Shown: piece by piece, positions 43,688-52,200 of the stretch
Layout: each line of letters starts with the position of its first letter
How positions within the stretch are numbered: the stretch's first letter is position 1
From: UBA1381 sp964399965
Lineage (GTDB): Bacteria; Bacillota; Clostridia; UBA1381
Reading direction: 5' to 3'
Length of the DNA: 59,439 bases
NCBI GenBank assembly: GCA_964399965.1
Contig: CAYNRX010000009.1
Coordinates: 1 to 59,439 of the forward strand
Notes under the pieces: model-generated
Databases searched by the model: none
What the model was told of the DNA's origin: nothing
Seen by the model: only the letters and a program-made list of their open reading frames with translations
Translations under genes and position numbers: made by a program

Positions 43688-43730
43688 GAAAGGGGCTACT
43701 TGCTTTTAGCGAGTAGCCCCTTTCGTTTTC
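43688..43730 (+). terminator. Terminator of the secreted-protein gene
   Basis: Perfect 13 bp stem gaaaggggctact-type (43688-43700 and 43712-43724) followed by gttttctt on the plus strand. Confidence 0.85.
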
Positions 43731-43749
43731 TTAACGCGAAATCTTCTTC

Positions 43750-45219
43750 TCATTTGCCCTTTTGTTTTATCGCCGCCTCCAGGGCGGAGGTGACAGTCTC
43801 TATTACCTTTACGCGGGCGTAGTATTTGCTGTTTGCCTCTACTATCGTCCAGGGCGCATGGGAGGTGGACGTTAAGACCATCATCTCGTCGACCGCCTTT
43901 ACGTAATCATCCCATTTGTCGCGGTTGCGCCAGTCCTCATCGGTCAGTTTCCATGATTTCTGGGGATTGTCGCGCCGTTCGATAAAGCGGCGTTCCTGCT
44001 CGTCCTTGTCGATATGCAGCCAGAACTTGCAGATCACGGCTCCCCAGTCGGCAAGCTGCTTTTCCATATCGTTTATCTCCTGATAAGCCCTCTGCCATTC
44101 ATCGACCCGGGCGAAGCCTTCTATTCTCTCCACCATCACCCGTCCGTACCAGCTGCGGTCAAATACCGCCATATGCCCGGCCTTGGGCATTTTCGTCCAG
44201 TACCGCCAAAGGTAGTTGTGGCTCTTTTCGATATCGTTGGGGGCGGAGCTGGGGATAACGTTATATCCACGGGGATCCAAGCGGCGCGTGAGCCGCTTTA
44301 TCGCTCCGCCCTTGCCGGCGGCGTCCCAGCCCTCGAACACGCATATCAGGGGGATGCGCAGGCGGTACATCTCGTTTTGCAGAGTGAACAGCTTGGCCTG
44401 CGCCTTTTCCAGCCTGTCCTTGTATTCCTCGCGGCCAAGCGTTTTTGACAGATCGACCCGATCCAATATATCGTTGCCGCCAACGCCGCGAAAAGATGGT
44501 GCGGCAGGGGAAGGCGTTTTGGTACGCGCCCGCTCTATTGCTTCCTGCAAACGGTCGGCAACGCAGCTCATGACCTTGACCGCCGCGTATTTGCGGTCTT
44601 CGGCCTCCACTATCACCCAGGGCGCTTCGGCCGTGTTTGTGGACTGTATGACGGAAGCGTATTGGCCGCAGAGCTTTTCATAATCCTTGTTCTGCTTTTT
44701 GTCATGCTTGCCTACTCGCCAGGAGGTCGCCTCGGCCGTCTCCAGAGCTTCCAGCCGCCGTTTTTGTTCCTTTTTTGATACGTGAAGGAAAAACTTTATC
44801 AGCACATAGCCGTCGTCGGTCAGCTCATGCTCAAATTCCCGGATATGTCGGGCGGCTTGCTCGTTCGTGCTGTCCTCATCGAACAGCGTCATATACCAGC
44901 TGCGGTCAAATATCGCGATTTCGCCCCTGGGCGGCGTTTTTTCCCAAAACCGCCACAAATACGGATGCAACGCTTCGTCATGCTCCAGCTTGTGGGAGAT
45001 GTTTTCCACCGTAAATCCGCGCGGATCAAGCGCCTGCAGGAGCATATTGATCTGCGTGCCCTTGCCCGAGGCGCTCCAGCCGTCGAAGGAGATCATTACC
45101 GGTATCCCCAGCTTGCGCACCTCTCGCTGCATTGCCGAGAGCTTCTCGCACAGGCTGTCGTACTGTTCCTTGAAATCCTTGCCGGATAATTTCTTGTTCA
45201 AGTCTATCTCTCGTAACAT
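43750..45219 (-). CDS. Two-domain polyphosphate kinase 2 (polyphosphate:AMP phosphotransferase)
   Basis: This 489-residue protein contains two fused PPK2 domains. Domain 1 (about 10-230) has Walker A FDGWSASGKGTQ; domain 2 (about 255-485) has FEGWDAAGKGGA and LDPRGYNV. Two-domain PPK2 enzymes generally use polyphosphate to phosphorylate AMP to ADP. No exopolyphosphatase or ppk1 is nearby. GGAGGG precedes the ATG. Confidence 0.93.
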   Translation of the reverse strand: MLREIDLNKKLSGKDFKEQYDSLCEKLSAMQREVRKLGIPVMISFDGWSASGKGTQINMLLQALDPRGFTVENISHKLEHDEALHPYLWRFWEKTPPRGEIAIFDRSWYMTLFDEDSTNEQAARHIREFEHELTDDGYVLIKFFLHVSKKEQKRRLEALETAEATSWRVGKHDKKQNKDYEKLCGQYASVIQSTNTAEAPWVIVEAEDRKYAAVKVMSCVADRLQEAIERARTKTPSPAAPSFRGVGGNDILDRVDLSKTLGREEYKDRLEKAQAKLFTLQNEMYRLRIPLICVFEGWDAAGKGGAIKRLTRRLDPRGYNVIPSSAPNDIEKSHNYLWRYWTKMPKAGHMAVFDRSWYGRVMVERIEGFARVDEWQRAYQEINDMEKQLADWGAVICKFWLHIDKDEQERRFIERRDNPQKSWKLTDEDWRNRDKWDDYVKAVDEMMVLTSTSHAPWTIVEANSKYYARVKVIETVTSALEAAIKQKGK

Positions 45220-45254
45220 AGTGACCCTCCTCTCATAGGTCTATTTAACGTATA

Positions 45255-46358
45255 TTATCCCATTTCTTCTAAGTAATTATGCAATATGGAAAAGCCGTAG
45301 TAAAGATCGGGGCACCATTTACCGCCCAGCTCCTCAAGATACGATACCGTCCCTGCCCAGGACATGGAAGCTACCGACTGATACCGCCCGTGCGGCTCGC
45401 CGATAGGAGCAAGTCCTACGTAGGCCGACATATGGTTGAAACGCGCCCGCACGCCTTCCTCCGGCGTGGCAAAGCTCTCATGATCCTCAGTCGCATCGCC
45501 GTTTTGGCCGTACTTCTTTATCCCTGCCCAATTGTTCTGCTCGGGCAGGACTGCTCCGCCGTAATTGCCGAAAGCCGTTTCCTTGGCGGCCTGGGCGTAG
45601 AGTATGTCGGGACGGATGCCGGTAAGCTCGCCGTACTGCCAGTACACGGGGGCAATATCGATAAAGTGTTGATGCGCTCCCTTGGACGCTGCCCATGCCT
45701 GCGCCTCCTCTACGGTGCAGGAGGCTTGTCCCGTCATCGGCGTACGCGACTGGCGTACTCCCAGCTCAAGCGGATCGTCTACGCCGGTTTTTGCTCTCTC
45801 GATAAGAACGCAGACCTCGGCTCTCGTCAGAAGATCGCCGGGAGCAAGCACGCCCTCGCTCTTTCCCCGCATAAGGCCGCGTTCAACAGCGGCGCACAGC
45901 AGGCTCCGGTAATCCGGATCCACCTGGTCATAGTCCGTAAAATTGTCGGTGAGTATGTCAGAATTGCGCACGCTGGCGGACGTAAGCCCGGAAGCCGCCG
46001 CCAAGGTGGCCGCAAACTCCTCGCGCGTCACCAGCTGCGAATCGTGAAATTCCTGTACACGCTTTTGCATATATGGGGCGATGGCGGAGATGTATGAGAA
46101 CGCCCAGTGATTCTGGGGCACATCGGCGAACAGTCCGCCCGTGCTGCTCTCGATATCGTAGGCCTCGCAGAGGATCTTTGCCATCTGCGCCCGCGTGAGG
46201 TTATCGCCCAGTCCAAGATCCCCATTCTCATAGCCGTTTATGATACCGTTTTCCACACAATAGCTCACCCCGGAGGACGCCCATGACCAGTCCTCCGCCG
46301 CCGTTGCCGGCACTGATATACACATAACCGCCGCAAGAATAAGAAGTCTTTTCCTCAT
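45255..46358 (-). CDS. Secreted SLH-domain N-acetylglucosaminidase
   Basis: This 367-residue protein has a signal peptide ending PATAA, then S-layer homology units (about 25-75 with NGYENGDLGLGDNLTRAQM, and about 85-190). The C-terminal glucosaminidase domain (about 215-365, GH73-like) contains the likely catalytic Glu in AAKETAFGNYGG. It should bind the wall by SLH units and cut peptidoglycan glycan strands. It begins 24 nt after the GH115-like gene and shares its transcript. Confidence 0.88.
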   Translation of the reverse strand: MRKRLLILAAVMCISVPATAAEDWSWASSGVSYCVENGIINGYENGDLGLGDNLTRAQMAKILCEAYDIESSTGGLFADVPQNHWAFSYISAIAPYMQKRVQEFHDSQLVTREEFAATLAAASGLTSASVRNSDILTDNFTDYDQVDPDYRSLLCAAVERGLMRGKSEGVLAPGDLLTRAEVCVLIERAKTGVDDPLELGVRQSRTPMTGQASCTVEEAQAWAASKGAHQHFIDIAPVYWQYGELTGIRPDILYAQAAKETAFGNYGGAVLPEQNNWAGIKKYGQNGDATEDHESFATPEEGVRARFNHMSAYVGLAPIGEPHGRYQSVASMSWAGTVSYLEELGGKWCPDLYYGFSILHNYLEEMG

Positions 46359-46382
46359 TAAAATTTCCTTTCTGTCTGTTAT

Positions 46383-48389
46383 TTATTCGTTGGCCTTGTC
46401 AGGCATGATCGCATGGTAGAGCTTATCCGCCAGCTCATCGTCCGGCAGCGTCCGCCTCTGGGTATTCTCAAGATAAATGAGCCTTTCCGATTCCGGCATA
46501 ATGTAGTTTTTATACCAGGAGAACAGGTGCGGGCCGTCGGAGATCATGCGCACGTATTTTCTCAGCGCATCCACCGCATACCAGGCCGAATGGAAATTCG
46601 ACAGCCAGTCGCAGCGGTAGAAGCCTTCCCATTGCCCGTGTTCGGAGGCCTTCATCAGATTCGTTATCTGGTAGAGCTTAGAGGCTGCTCCCGACAGGAA
46701 TATAAAGCATTCCGGCATCTGGTCGTCGAGGAAAAATTTCCTCGCCAAGCACAAAAGCCGCAATGATTCCGCTCCGCCCAAGTGCATCTGCACCTGCAAT
46801 ATCAAATTATCGCGGAAGAAGGGAGCGTTGCCGGTTTCCCAGGCCGCCTCTTCGCAATCGCCCAAAAGCCTCTTAAATCCGTCGACTGCCGTAGCGCATT
46901 TTTCCTCAAACCATTCAAACTGCTCATTTAACGGCAGCTCCCCGGTTGCCCAGTATAGATGGCTGTTCGACTTGTCCCCGCGCATCCAGGAGGTGCACAG
47001 GCGGCGGATAGTATGCGGATAAAACTCCTCGCCCGCTCGGTCATCCTCGTTTTTGCCGTATTTGATGGTAGTTTGGAAATAGCGGTTATAGCAGTCTAAG
47101 GCGTCCTGGGAGCCTTTTAGATACCTGTCGCGGAAATCGTTTTTAAACTCGTCAATATCGGCATGTCCGGCTTTCCACATACGGGCGACCAGATCCAGCA
47201 TATAGACGTGCGGGCGGATATTTCCGCAGTTTAACAACAGGAATCTGTCCGCCCCTGCCGCAAATGATTTTTCCAGCTCTGCCCTTACCAACTCCGGCGG
47301 ATTGGCAAGCAGCGTCAGGTGGCTTGAAGCCTGCAAGTCGTGGAAGGTTATATGGTAGTAAATGCCGTGGCTGCCGGGTTCCTTGGGCAGGGAATCTATG
47401 CGGGGATTGTGATTGCCCTGGCGCCTGGTGACCATTTTGCCGTAGCCGTTGTCCGACCACACTTTTATAAACTCATCGGGCAGCTCCAAATATCCGCCCT
47501 CGTAAAGCTCGGTTATTTCCCCGTACAGATATACTGCGCAAACAGGATCCTTCACTTGAGCGCAGATCATTTTATACTGGGTATCGATGACCTTGCGTAT
47601 GAGGTCGGCGCGACTTTCGGGCGTTACGTATTTGGGATCGCTTTCCCAAAACGGCATATCGCCCTGGCCGCGGAAGCCGAGCGTCCAGATGATCTTTTTA
47701 TCCTTGTTAGCGTCTATCGAGGCCTGCCACAGCTTTTCAAAAAGCTCCGGGTATTCGTCAAAGCTGGGATTTTTATCCGGATATGCGCGAAGGAACATCT
47801 CCGCCCCCAGGGGCTCGGCATGGTGATGGGTTATGTACAACCCCATTTCAGTGGCGATGTTGTAATGCTCGCCGCTCCGGGGCAGGTCTGTGCCCGGTAT
47901 CACCATATTTCCGCCCAGGCGGATAAGCGTTTCGTATACTATCCGCCATACCTTTGGCCCCGGCGGATAATCCTCGCTCCAGCCGATAAGGCAAACCTCG
48001 TCGTTTACAAACCAGCCGCGGTATCTGATGCGTTCGGGCGGCTTTATAAACTCTCCTTCCGGGATATCGATGCTGCGCTTTCTGGAAGGCTCTGTTTCCG
48101 TCCAGTACCAGAAATCGTCCACTCCCAGCCATTCGCGGCTAATATGTACCATTGCGTAAATAGCCGCCAGCTCATCGCTGTAGCGCACCACTGCCCGGCG
48201 GCTGACGGTTATTGAAAATTGTTCGGCAAGCAGCGTTTCGTCCTTTACAAAGCGCACGTCCGCGTCCTCGACTTCCTTTAGGGGCATACCGAATACCTTT
48301 TGGAAGTCGCGCCGCAATATGCGGACGCCGTTGTTTATCGCTATCGTTTGATCGCCAAACGAAAACGTGGTTTTTCCGGTTAGTTCCAT
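46383..48389 (-). CDS. Glycoside hydrolase family 115-like protein
   Basis: This 668-residue protein resembles GH115 xylan alpha-glucuronidases: YRGWFVNDEVCLIGW, LIRLGGNMVIPGTDLP, THHHAEPLGAEMFLRAYP and WTLGFRGQGDMPFW match the family pattern. It is shorter than most GH115 enzymes (about 850-1,000), lacking the C-terminal beta-sandwich, and has no signal peptide, so it would act in the cytosol. The start is MELTGKTTF with AAAGGAG upstream. No xylan uptake genes are present, so true substrate is open. Confidence 0.8.
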   Translation of the reverse strand: MELTGKTTFSFGDQTIAINNGVRILRRDFQKVFGMPLKEVEDADVRFVKDETLLAEQFSITVSRRAVVRYSDELAAIYAMVHISREWLGVDDFWYWTETEPSRKRSIDIPEGEFIKPPERIRYRGWFVNDEVCLIGWSEDYPPGPKVWRIVYETLIRLGGNMVIPGTDLPRSGEHYNIATEMGLYITHHHAEPLGAEMFLRAYPDKNPSFDEYPELFEKLWQASIDANKDKKIIWTLGFRGQGDMPFWESDPKYVTPESRADLIRKVIDTQYKMICAQVKDPVCAVYLYGEITELYEGGYLELPDEFIKVWSDNGYGKMVTRRQGNHNPRIDSLPKEPGSHGIYYHITFHDLQASSHLTLLANPPELVRAELEKSFAAGADRFLLLNCGNIRPHVYMLDLVARMWKAGHADIDEFKNDFRDRYLKGSQDALDCYNRYFQTTIKYGKNEDDRAGEEFYPHTIRRLCTSWMRGDKSNSHLYWATGELPLNEQFEWFEEKCATAVDGFKRLLGDCEEAAWETGNAPFFRDNLILQVQMHLGGAESLRLLCLARKFFLDDQMPECFIFLSGAASKLYQITNLMKASEHGQWEGFYRCDWLSNFHSAWYAVDALRKYVRMISDGPHLFSWYKNYIMPESERLIYLENTQRRTLPDDELADKLYHAIMPDKANE

Positions 48390-48456
48390 GATCGTTCTCC
48401 TTTTGACCTCTCCGTTCATCTTCTGCCGGGGGATATTGCCCCAGTGTCTTATATTT

Positions 48457-48485
48457 ATTGTATCACAAAGGCAGGGATTTTTCCA
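48457..48485 (-). promoter_or_regulatory. Candidate promoter for the GH115-like/SLH operon
   Basis: TGGAAA, 17 nt, TACAAT on the minus strand. Confidence 0.5.
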
Positions 48486-48521
48486 CACATTTATCGAACG
48501 GTTTTTCTTTTTGTATGATAC

Positions 48522-48806
48522 TTATAATTTCTGCTGTTGTTTTTGTGTAATTTGCCTTTTTGCCCGCAGATACTTCTCCCGTGTTGCCAGGCCGCCGCGG
48601 ATATGGCGTTCAGCCTTGTTCTCCAGAAGCACCTCGTGCACCTTTTGTGCCAGTTCGGGATTTATCTTCACCAGCCGTTCGGCTACGTCCTTATGTACAG
48701 TGCTTTTGCTTATATGGAATTTTTTGGCTGCCGCTCTCACGGTCGCCGAATTTGCCAAAATGTATTCCGCCAGCTCCACCGCCCGCTGCTCGATATAATC
48801 CTTCAT
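48522..48806 (-). CDS. spoIIID: Sporulation transcription regulator SpoIIID
   Basis: This 94-residue DNA-binding protein has the SpoIIID helix-turn-helix (AAKKFHISKSTVHKDV) and the typical basic C-terminal helix (HIRGGLATREKYLRAK). It controls mother-cell genes during sporulation, and its presence indicates that the organism can form endospores. GGGGGTG precedes the ATG. A sigma-E-like promoter is upstream at 48852-48880. Confidence 0.97.
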   Translation of the reverse strand: MKDYIEQRAVELAEYILANSATVRAAAKKFHISKSTVHKDVAERLVKINPELAQKVHEVLLENKAERHIRGGLATREKYLRAKRQITQKQQQKL

Positions 48807-48851
48807 TCCGCACCCCCGTCAATAAAGCGTCCGCTTTTTCTTCATGCTTAA

Positions 48852-48880
48852 TAGCTATGCGTGTAGGGGCGAGGATATTC
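48852..48880 (-). promoter_or_regulatory. Candidate sigma-E promoter for spoIIID
   Basis: On the minus strand GAATATC, 14 nt, CATAGCTA, close to the mother-cell sigma-E pattern (kmATATT, 14, CATACAnT). B. subtilis spoIIID is transcribed by sigma-E. About 45 nt upstream of the ATG. Confidence 0.5.
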
Positions 48881-48960
48881 CTTTTTCAGGGTATAAAAAT
48901 AAAGACCACCGCATCAAACACTTGCCTTGTGGGCTTAATAATACGACAGCCTTTATTAAA

Positions 48961-49035
48961 TGGAGCGGAAGACGGGACTCGAACCCGCAACGTTCACCTT
49001 GGGAAGGTGACGCTCTACCATTGAGCCACTCCCGC
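48961..49035 (-). tRNA. tRNA-Gly (anticodon CCC)
   Basis: A 75 nt cloverleaf with anticodon loop TTCCCAA on stem TCACC/GGTGA, acceptor GCGGGAG/CTTCCGC, T loop TTCGAGT and encoded CCA. Reads GGG codons. Confidence 0.95.
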
Positions 49036-49145
49036 GTTTTCATGAGTATGGATATATAATACCACTTTATGAGCATATTGTCAAGAGTTTTTTTGGAATG
49101 AATTTTTCCCGGTTTTACAAAAGGCGGGAAAATTTGTTTTTCGCC

Positions 49146-49174
49146 TTTACAAATGGAAAATATCGTGATATAAT
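49146..49174 (+). promoter_or_regulatory. Promoter for the LRR surface protein
   Basis: TTTACA, 17 nt, TATAAT on the plus strand, about 80 nt before the ATG. Confidence 0.72.
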
Positions 49175-49255
49175 ATATCATAAAGCTGGGCGGTCATATT
49201 AACAGAGGGGATATGCCGATGGCAGAGTATTTTTAAAAGAAAAGGGGAGTACATA

Positions 49256-52200
49256 ATGAAAAAAAGAATTATCAGCTTTATAACAGCGTTCTCCATGGCG
49301 GCGATGGCGCATATACCGCTGCCCGCATTGGCTGCGGATACGGCGGAGCCAGCCGCGCCGGAGGTAGCCCTGGCGGAGGCGTACGGGGAGCTGGAGTATG
49401 CGGTAAATGACAACGGTACGGTGACAATCACGGATTACTACGGGGGTGCTACAAACGTAGACATCCCGGCGGAGATAGACGGGAAGCCGGTAACGACGAT
49501 AGGAAATTGGGCGTTCAATGGTTGCGACAGCCTGACCCACATAAACATTCCGGACAGCGTAACAAGCATAGGCTATGATGCGTTTGCGTATTGCGGCAGC
49601 CTGGCTGCCATAAGCATCCCGGACAGCGTGACGAGCATAGGCGATCATGCGTTCGCGAATTGCTACAGTCTGACCAACATAAGCATCCCGGACAGCGTAA
49701 CAAGCATAGGTGATAGTGTGTTCTCGTATTGCGAGAACCTGACCGACATAAACATCCCGGACAGCGTAACAAGTATAGGCAATGATGCGTTTTACAATAC
49801 AGCATTGTATAACGATGAATCGAATTGGGCAGATGGGGTCTTATATATAGATAATCATTTAATAGAAGCAAAGGGTAATATAGAACGCTGCGATATAAAA
49901 CCAGGATGTTTGCTCATAGCCGATTATGCGTTTGCGTATTGCTACAGTCTGACCAACATAAGCATCCCGGACAGCGTAACAAGCATAGGCTATTTGGCGT
50001 TTGGGGATTGCGACAGCCTGACCAACATAAGCCTGCCGGCAGGCGTAACAAGCATAGGCGACAGGGTGTTCGAGAATTGCACCAGCCTGACCGGCATAAG
50101 CATTCCGGTCGGCGTAACAAGCATAGGCGATTATGCGTTCGAGAGTTGCACCAGTCTGACCAACATAAGCATCCCGGACAGCGTAACAAGCATAGGCGAT
50201 TATGCGTTCAATGGTTGCGACAGCCTGACCCACATAAACATTCCGGACAGCGTAACAAGCATAGGCGATAATGCGTTCCTTTATTGCGGCAGCCTGACCA
50301 GCATAAGCCTGCCGGACAGTATAACAAGTATAGGCTGTAGAGTATTCAACGGTACAGCATTATATAACGATGAATCGAATTGGACAGACGGGGTCTTATA
50401 TATAGATAATCATTTAATAAAAGCAAGGAATGATATAGAACGCTGCGATATAAAACAAGGATGTTTGCTCATAGCCGGCGGTGCGTTCAATAGTTGCGGC
50501 AGCCTGACCGGCATAAGCATTCCGGACAGCGTAATAAGCATAGGAGATAGTGCGTTCCAGAGTTGTGACAGCCTGACCGGCATAAGCATTCCGGACAGCG
50601 TAATAAGCATAGGAAATAGTGCGTTCCAGAGTTGTGACAGCCTGACCGGCATAAGCATTCCGGACAGCGTAATAAGCATAGGAAATATTGCGTTCAGGAG
50701 TTGTGACAGCCTGACCGGCATAAGCATTCCGGACAGCGTAACTACCATAGGTTATGGTGCGTTCTATGGTTGCTCTAACCTGACCGGCATAAATATTCCG
50801 GACAGCGTAACAAGCATAGGCTATCGTGCGTTCGCAGATTGCGGCAGATTAAATATTACAGCAGCGGATGGGAACACCGTATATTCGTCAAAAGATGGAG
50901 TATTGTTTAATAAAGATGGAACAGAACTTATAGCGTACGCTAAGGATTCTATTCAACCGGAATATGATATCCCGGACGGCGTAACAAACATAGGCGATAG
51001 TGCATTCGAGCTGTGCAGAGGCTTGACCATAATAGGTATTCCAGCCGGAGTAACAAGCATAGGCGAAGGTGCGTTCAATGACTGCGCCAGCCTGACCGAC
51101 GTCTACTACGGCGGTACAGAAGAAGAGTGGAACGCGATTGGTATTGGACGGTTTAACTCCGACCTCAGATCTGCCACTATCCACTACAACAGTAAAATGC
51201 CTGCGGGCACCTCCGGCAATACCAACTCCACCTCCCGGAATGCCCCGATTATCACCTCTGCCGCGATAGACGGCAGCGATGCGTTTACCACCGCCCTTAC
51301 CGTGGACAAGGGCAGCTCACAGAGCTATTCGGTCAGCGGTACGGTCGATAACAATGGCTGCAGCGATGTACATCTTTACATAACGCAGGGCAGCTCCTTC
51401 GCCGTGGAAGTGCCGGCTGAGGGCGTGCAGATAAAACTGGGCGAGGTATTTTCCCCGGGCAAGCCTGTTTATATGCTTGCCGTGGACAGGGCAAGCGGGA
51501 AATCCACCTCCGCAAAGACGGCACTAAGGATAGTCGGCGATTCGATGGCCGAAGGCGGGCTTTCCGCGGGGGCGGTCGATATTGTCGATGATTTCGGCGT
51601 CACCATACCGGAGGAGGTGCCGGTTTTGGGCGGCCAGGAGTTCGGCCTCAGCCTCGGCTCCATCTCCTGCGAGGTGGAAACGGACGGCAATCAATTCAAG
51701 GTAGCCGTGGGGACGGACTATTTTGACGCCAACAAAGGCTCTGACGGCAAGTGGAAAAAGGAAAGCTGGGAGGGCTTCAAGCAGGGCTTTAAGTCGGCCA
51801 AGGATAAAATAGCGACAAATTCCGGGCGGTATGACGCCATGAGCCAGCTGACGAAAAAATTCGGCGGCAAGGTCTCATCGATGGAATTAAACAAGGGCGT
51901 AGGCGCCGATGCAAGCGTGTGCGGTTATATTGAGGGCTATGCGGACGGCAGCGGCCTGCACCCGACAGAGGGCGGGATCCTTTTGTCGGCCGAGATAAGC
52001 TATACATATCAGGGAATGACGGTCGTGGTGGTCGTTCCCGTATATTATGAGATAGGAGCCGGCGGCGAGGTGAAGTTTGTCGGCGGCGTGAAGGATCTTG
52101 TGCCGGGCGGAGGTCTGCAGGGGGCATGGACGGGATCGATAACCCCGGCGGTGTTCTTTGAAATAGGCGGCGGCGTCGGCGTTCCGCTGATATTTACGCT

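Noticed and set aside
49097..49140. Hairpin ttttcccg/cgggaaaa upstream of the LRR promoter
   Set aside because: No plus-strand gene ends before it and the tRNA-Gly on the minus strand starts rather than ends nearby, so no terminator role fits.
49515..50233. Long antisense frames full of Cys, Arg and Leu opposite the LRR array
   Set aside because: They are open only because the 69 bp repeat has no stop in that frame; products are repeats of the same shadow.
49496..51190. CRISPR-like periodicity
   Set aside because: The period is 69 bp in a coding frame with the LRR_5 consensus; there are no unique spacers between short palindromic repeats.
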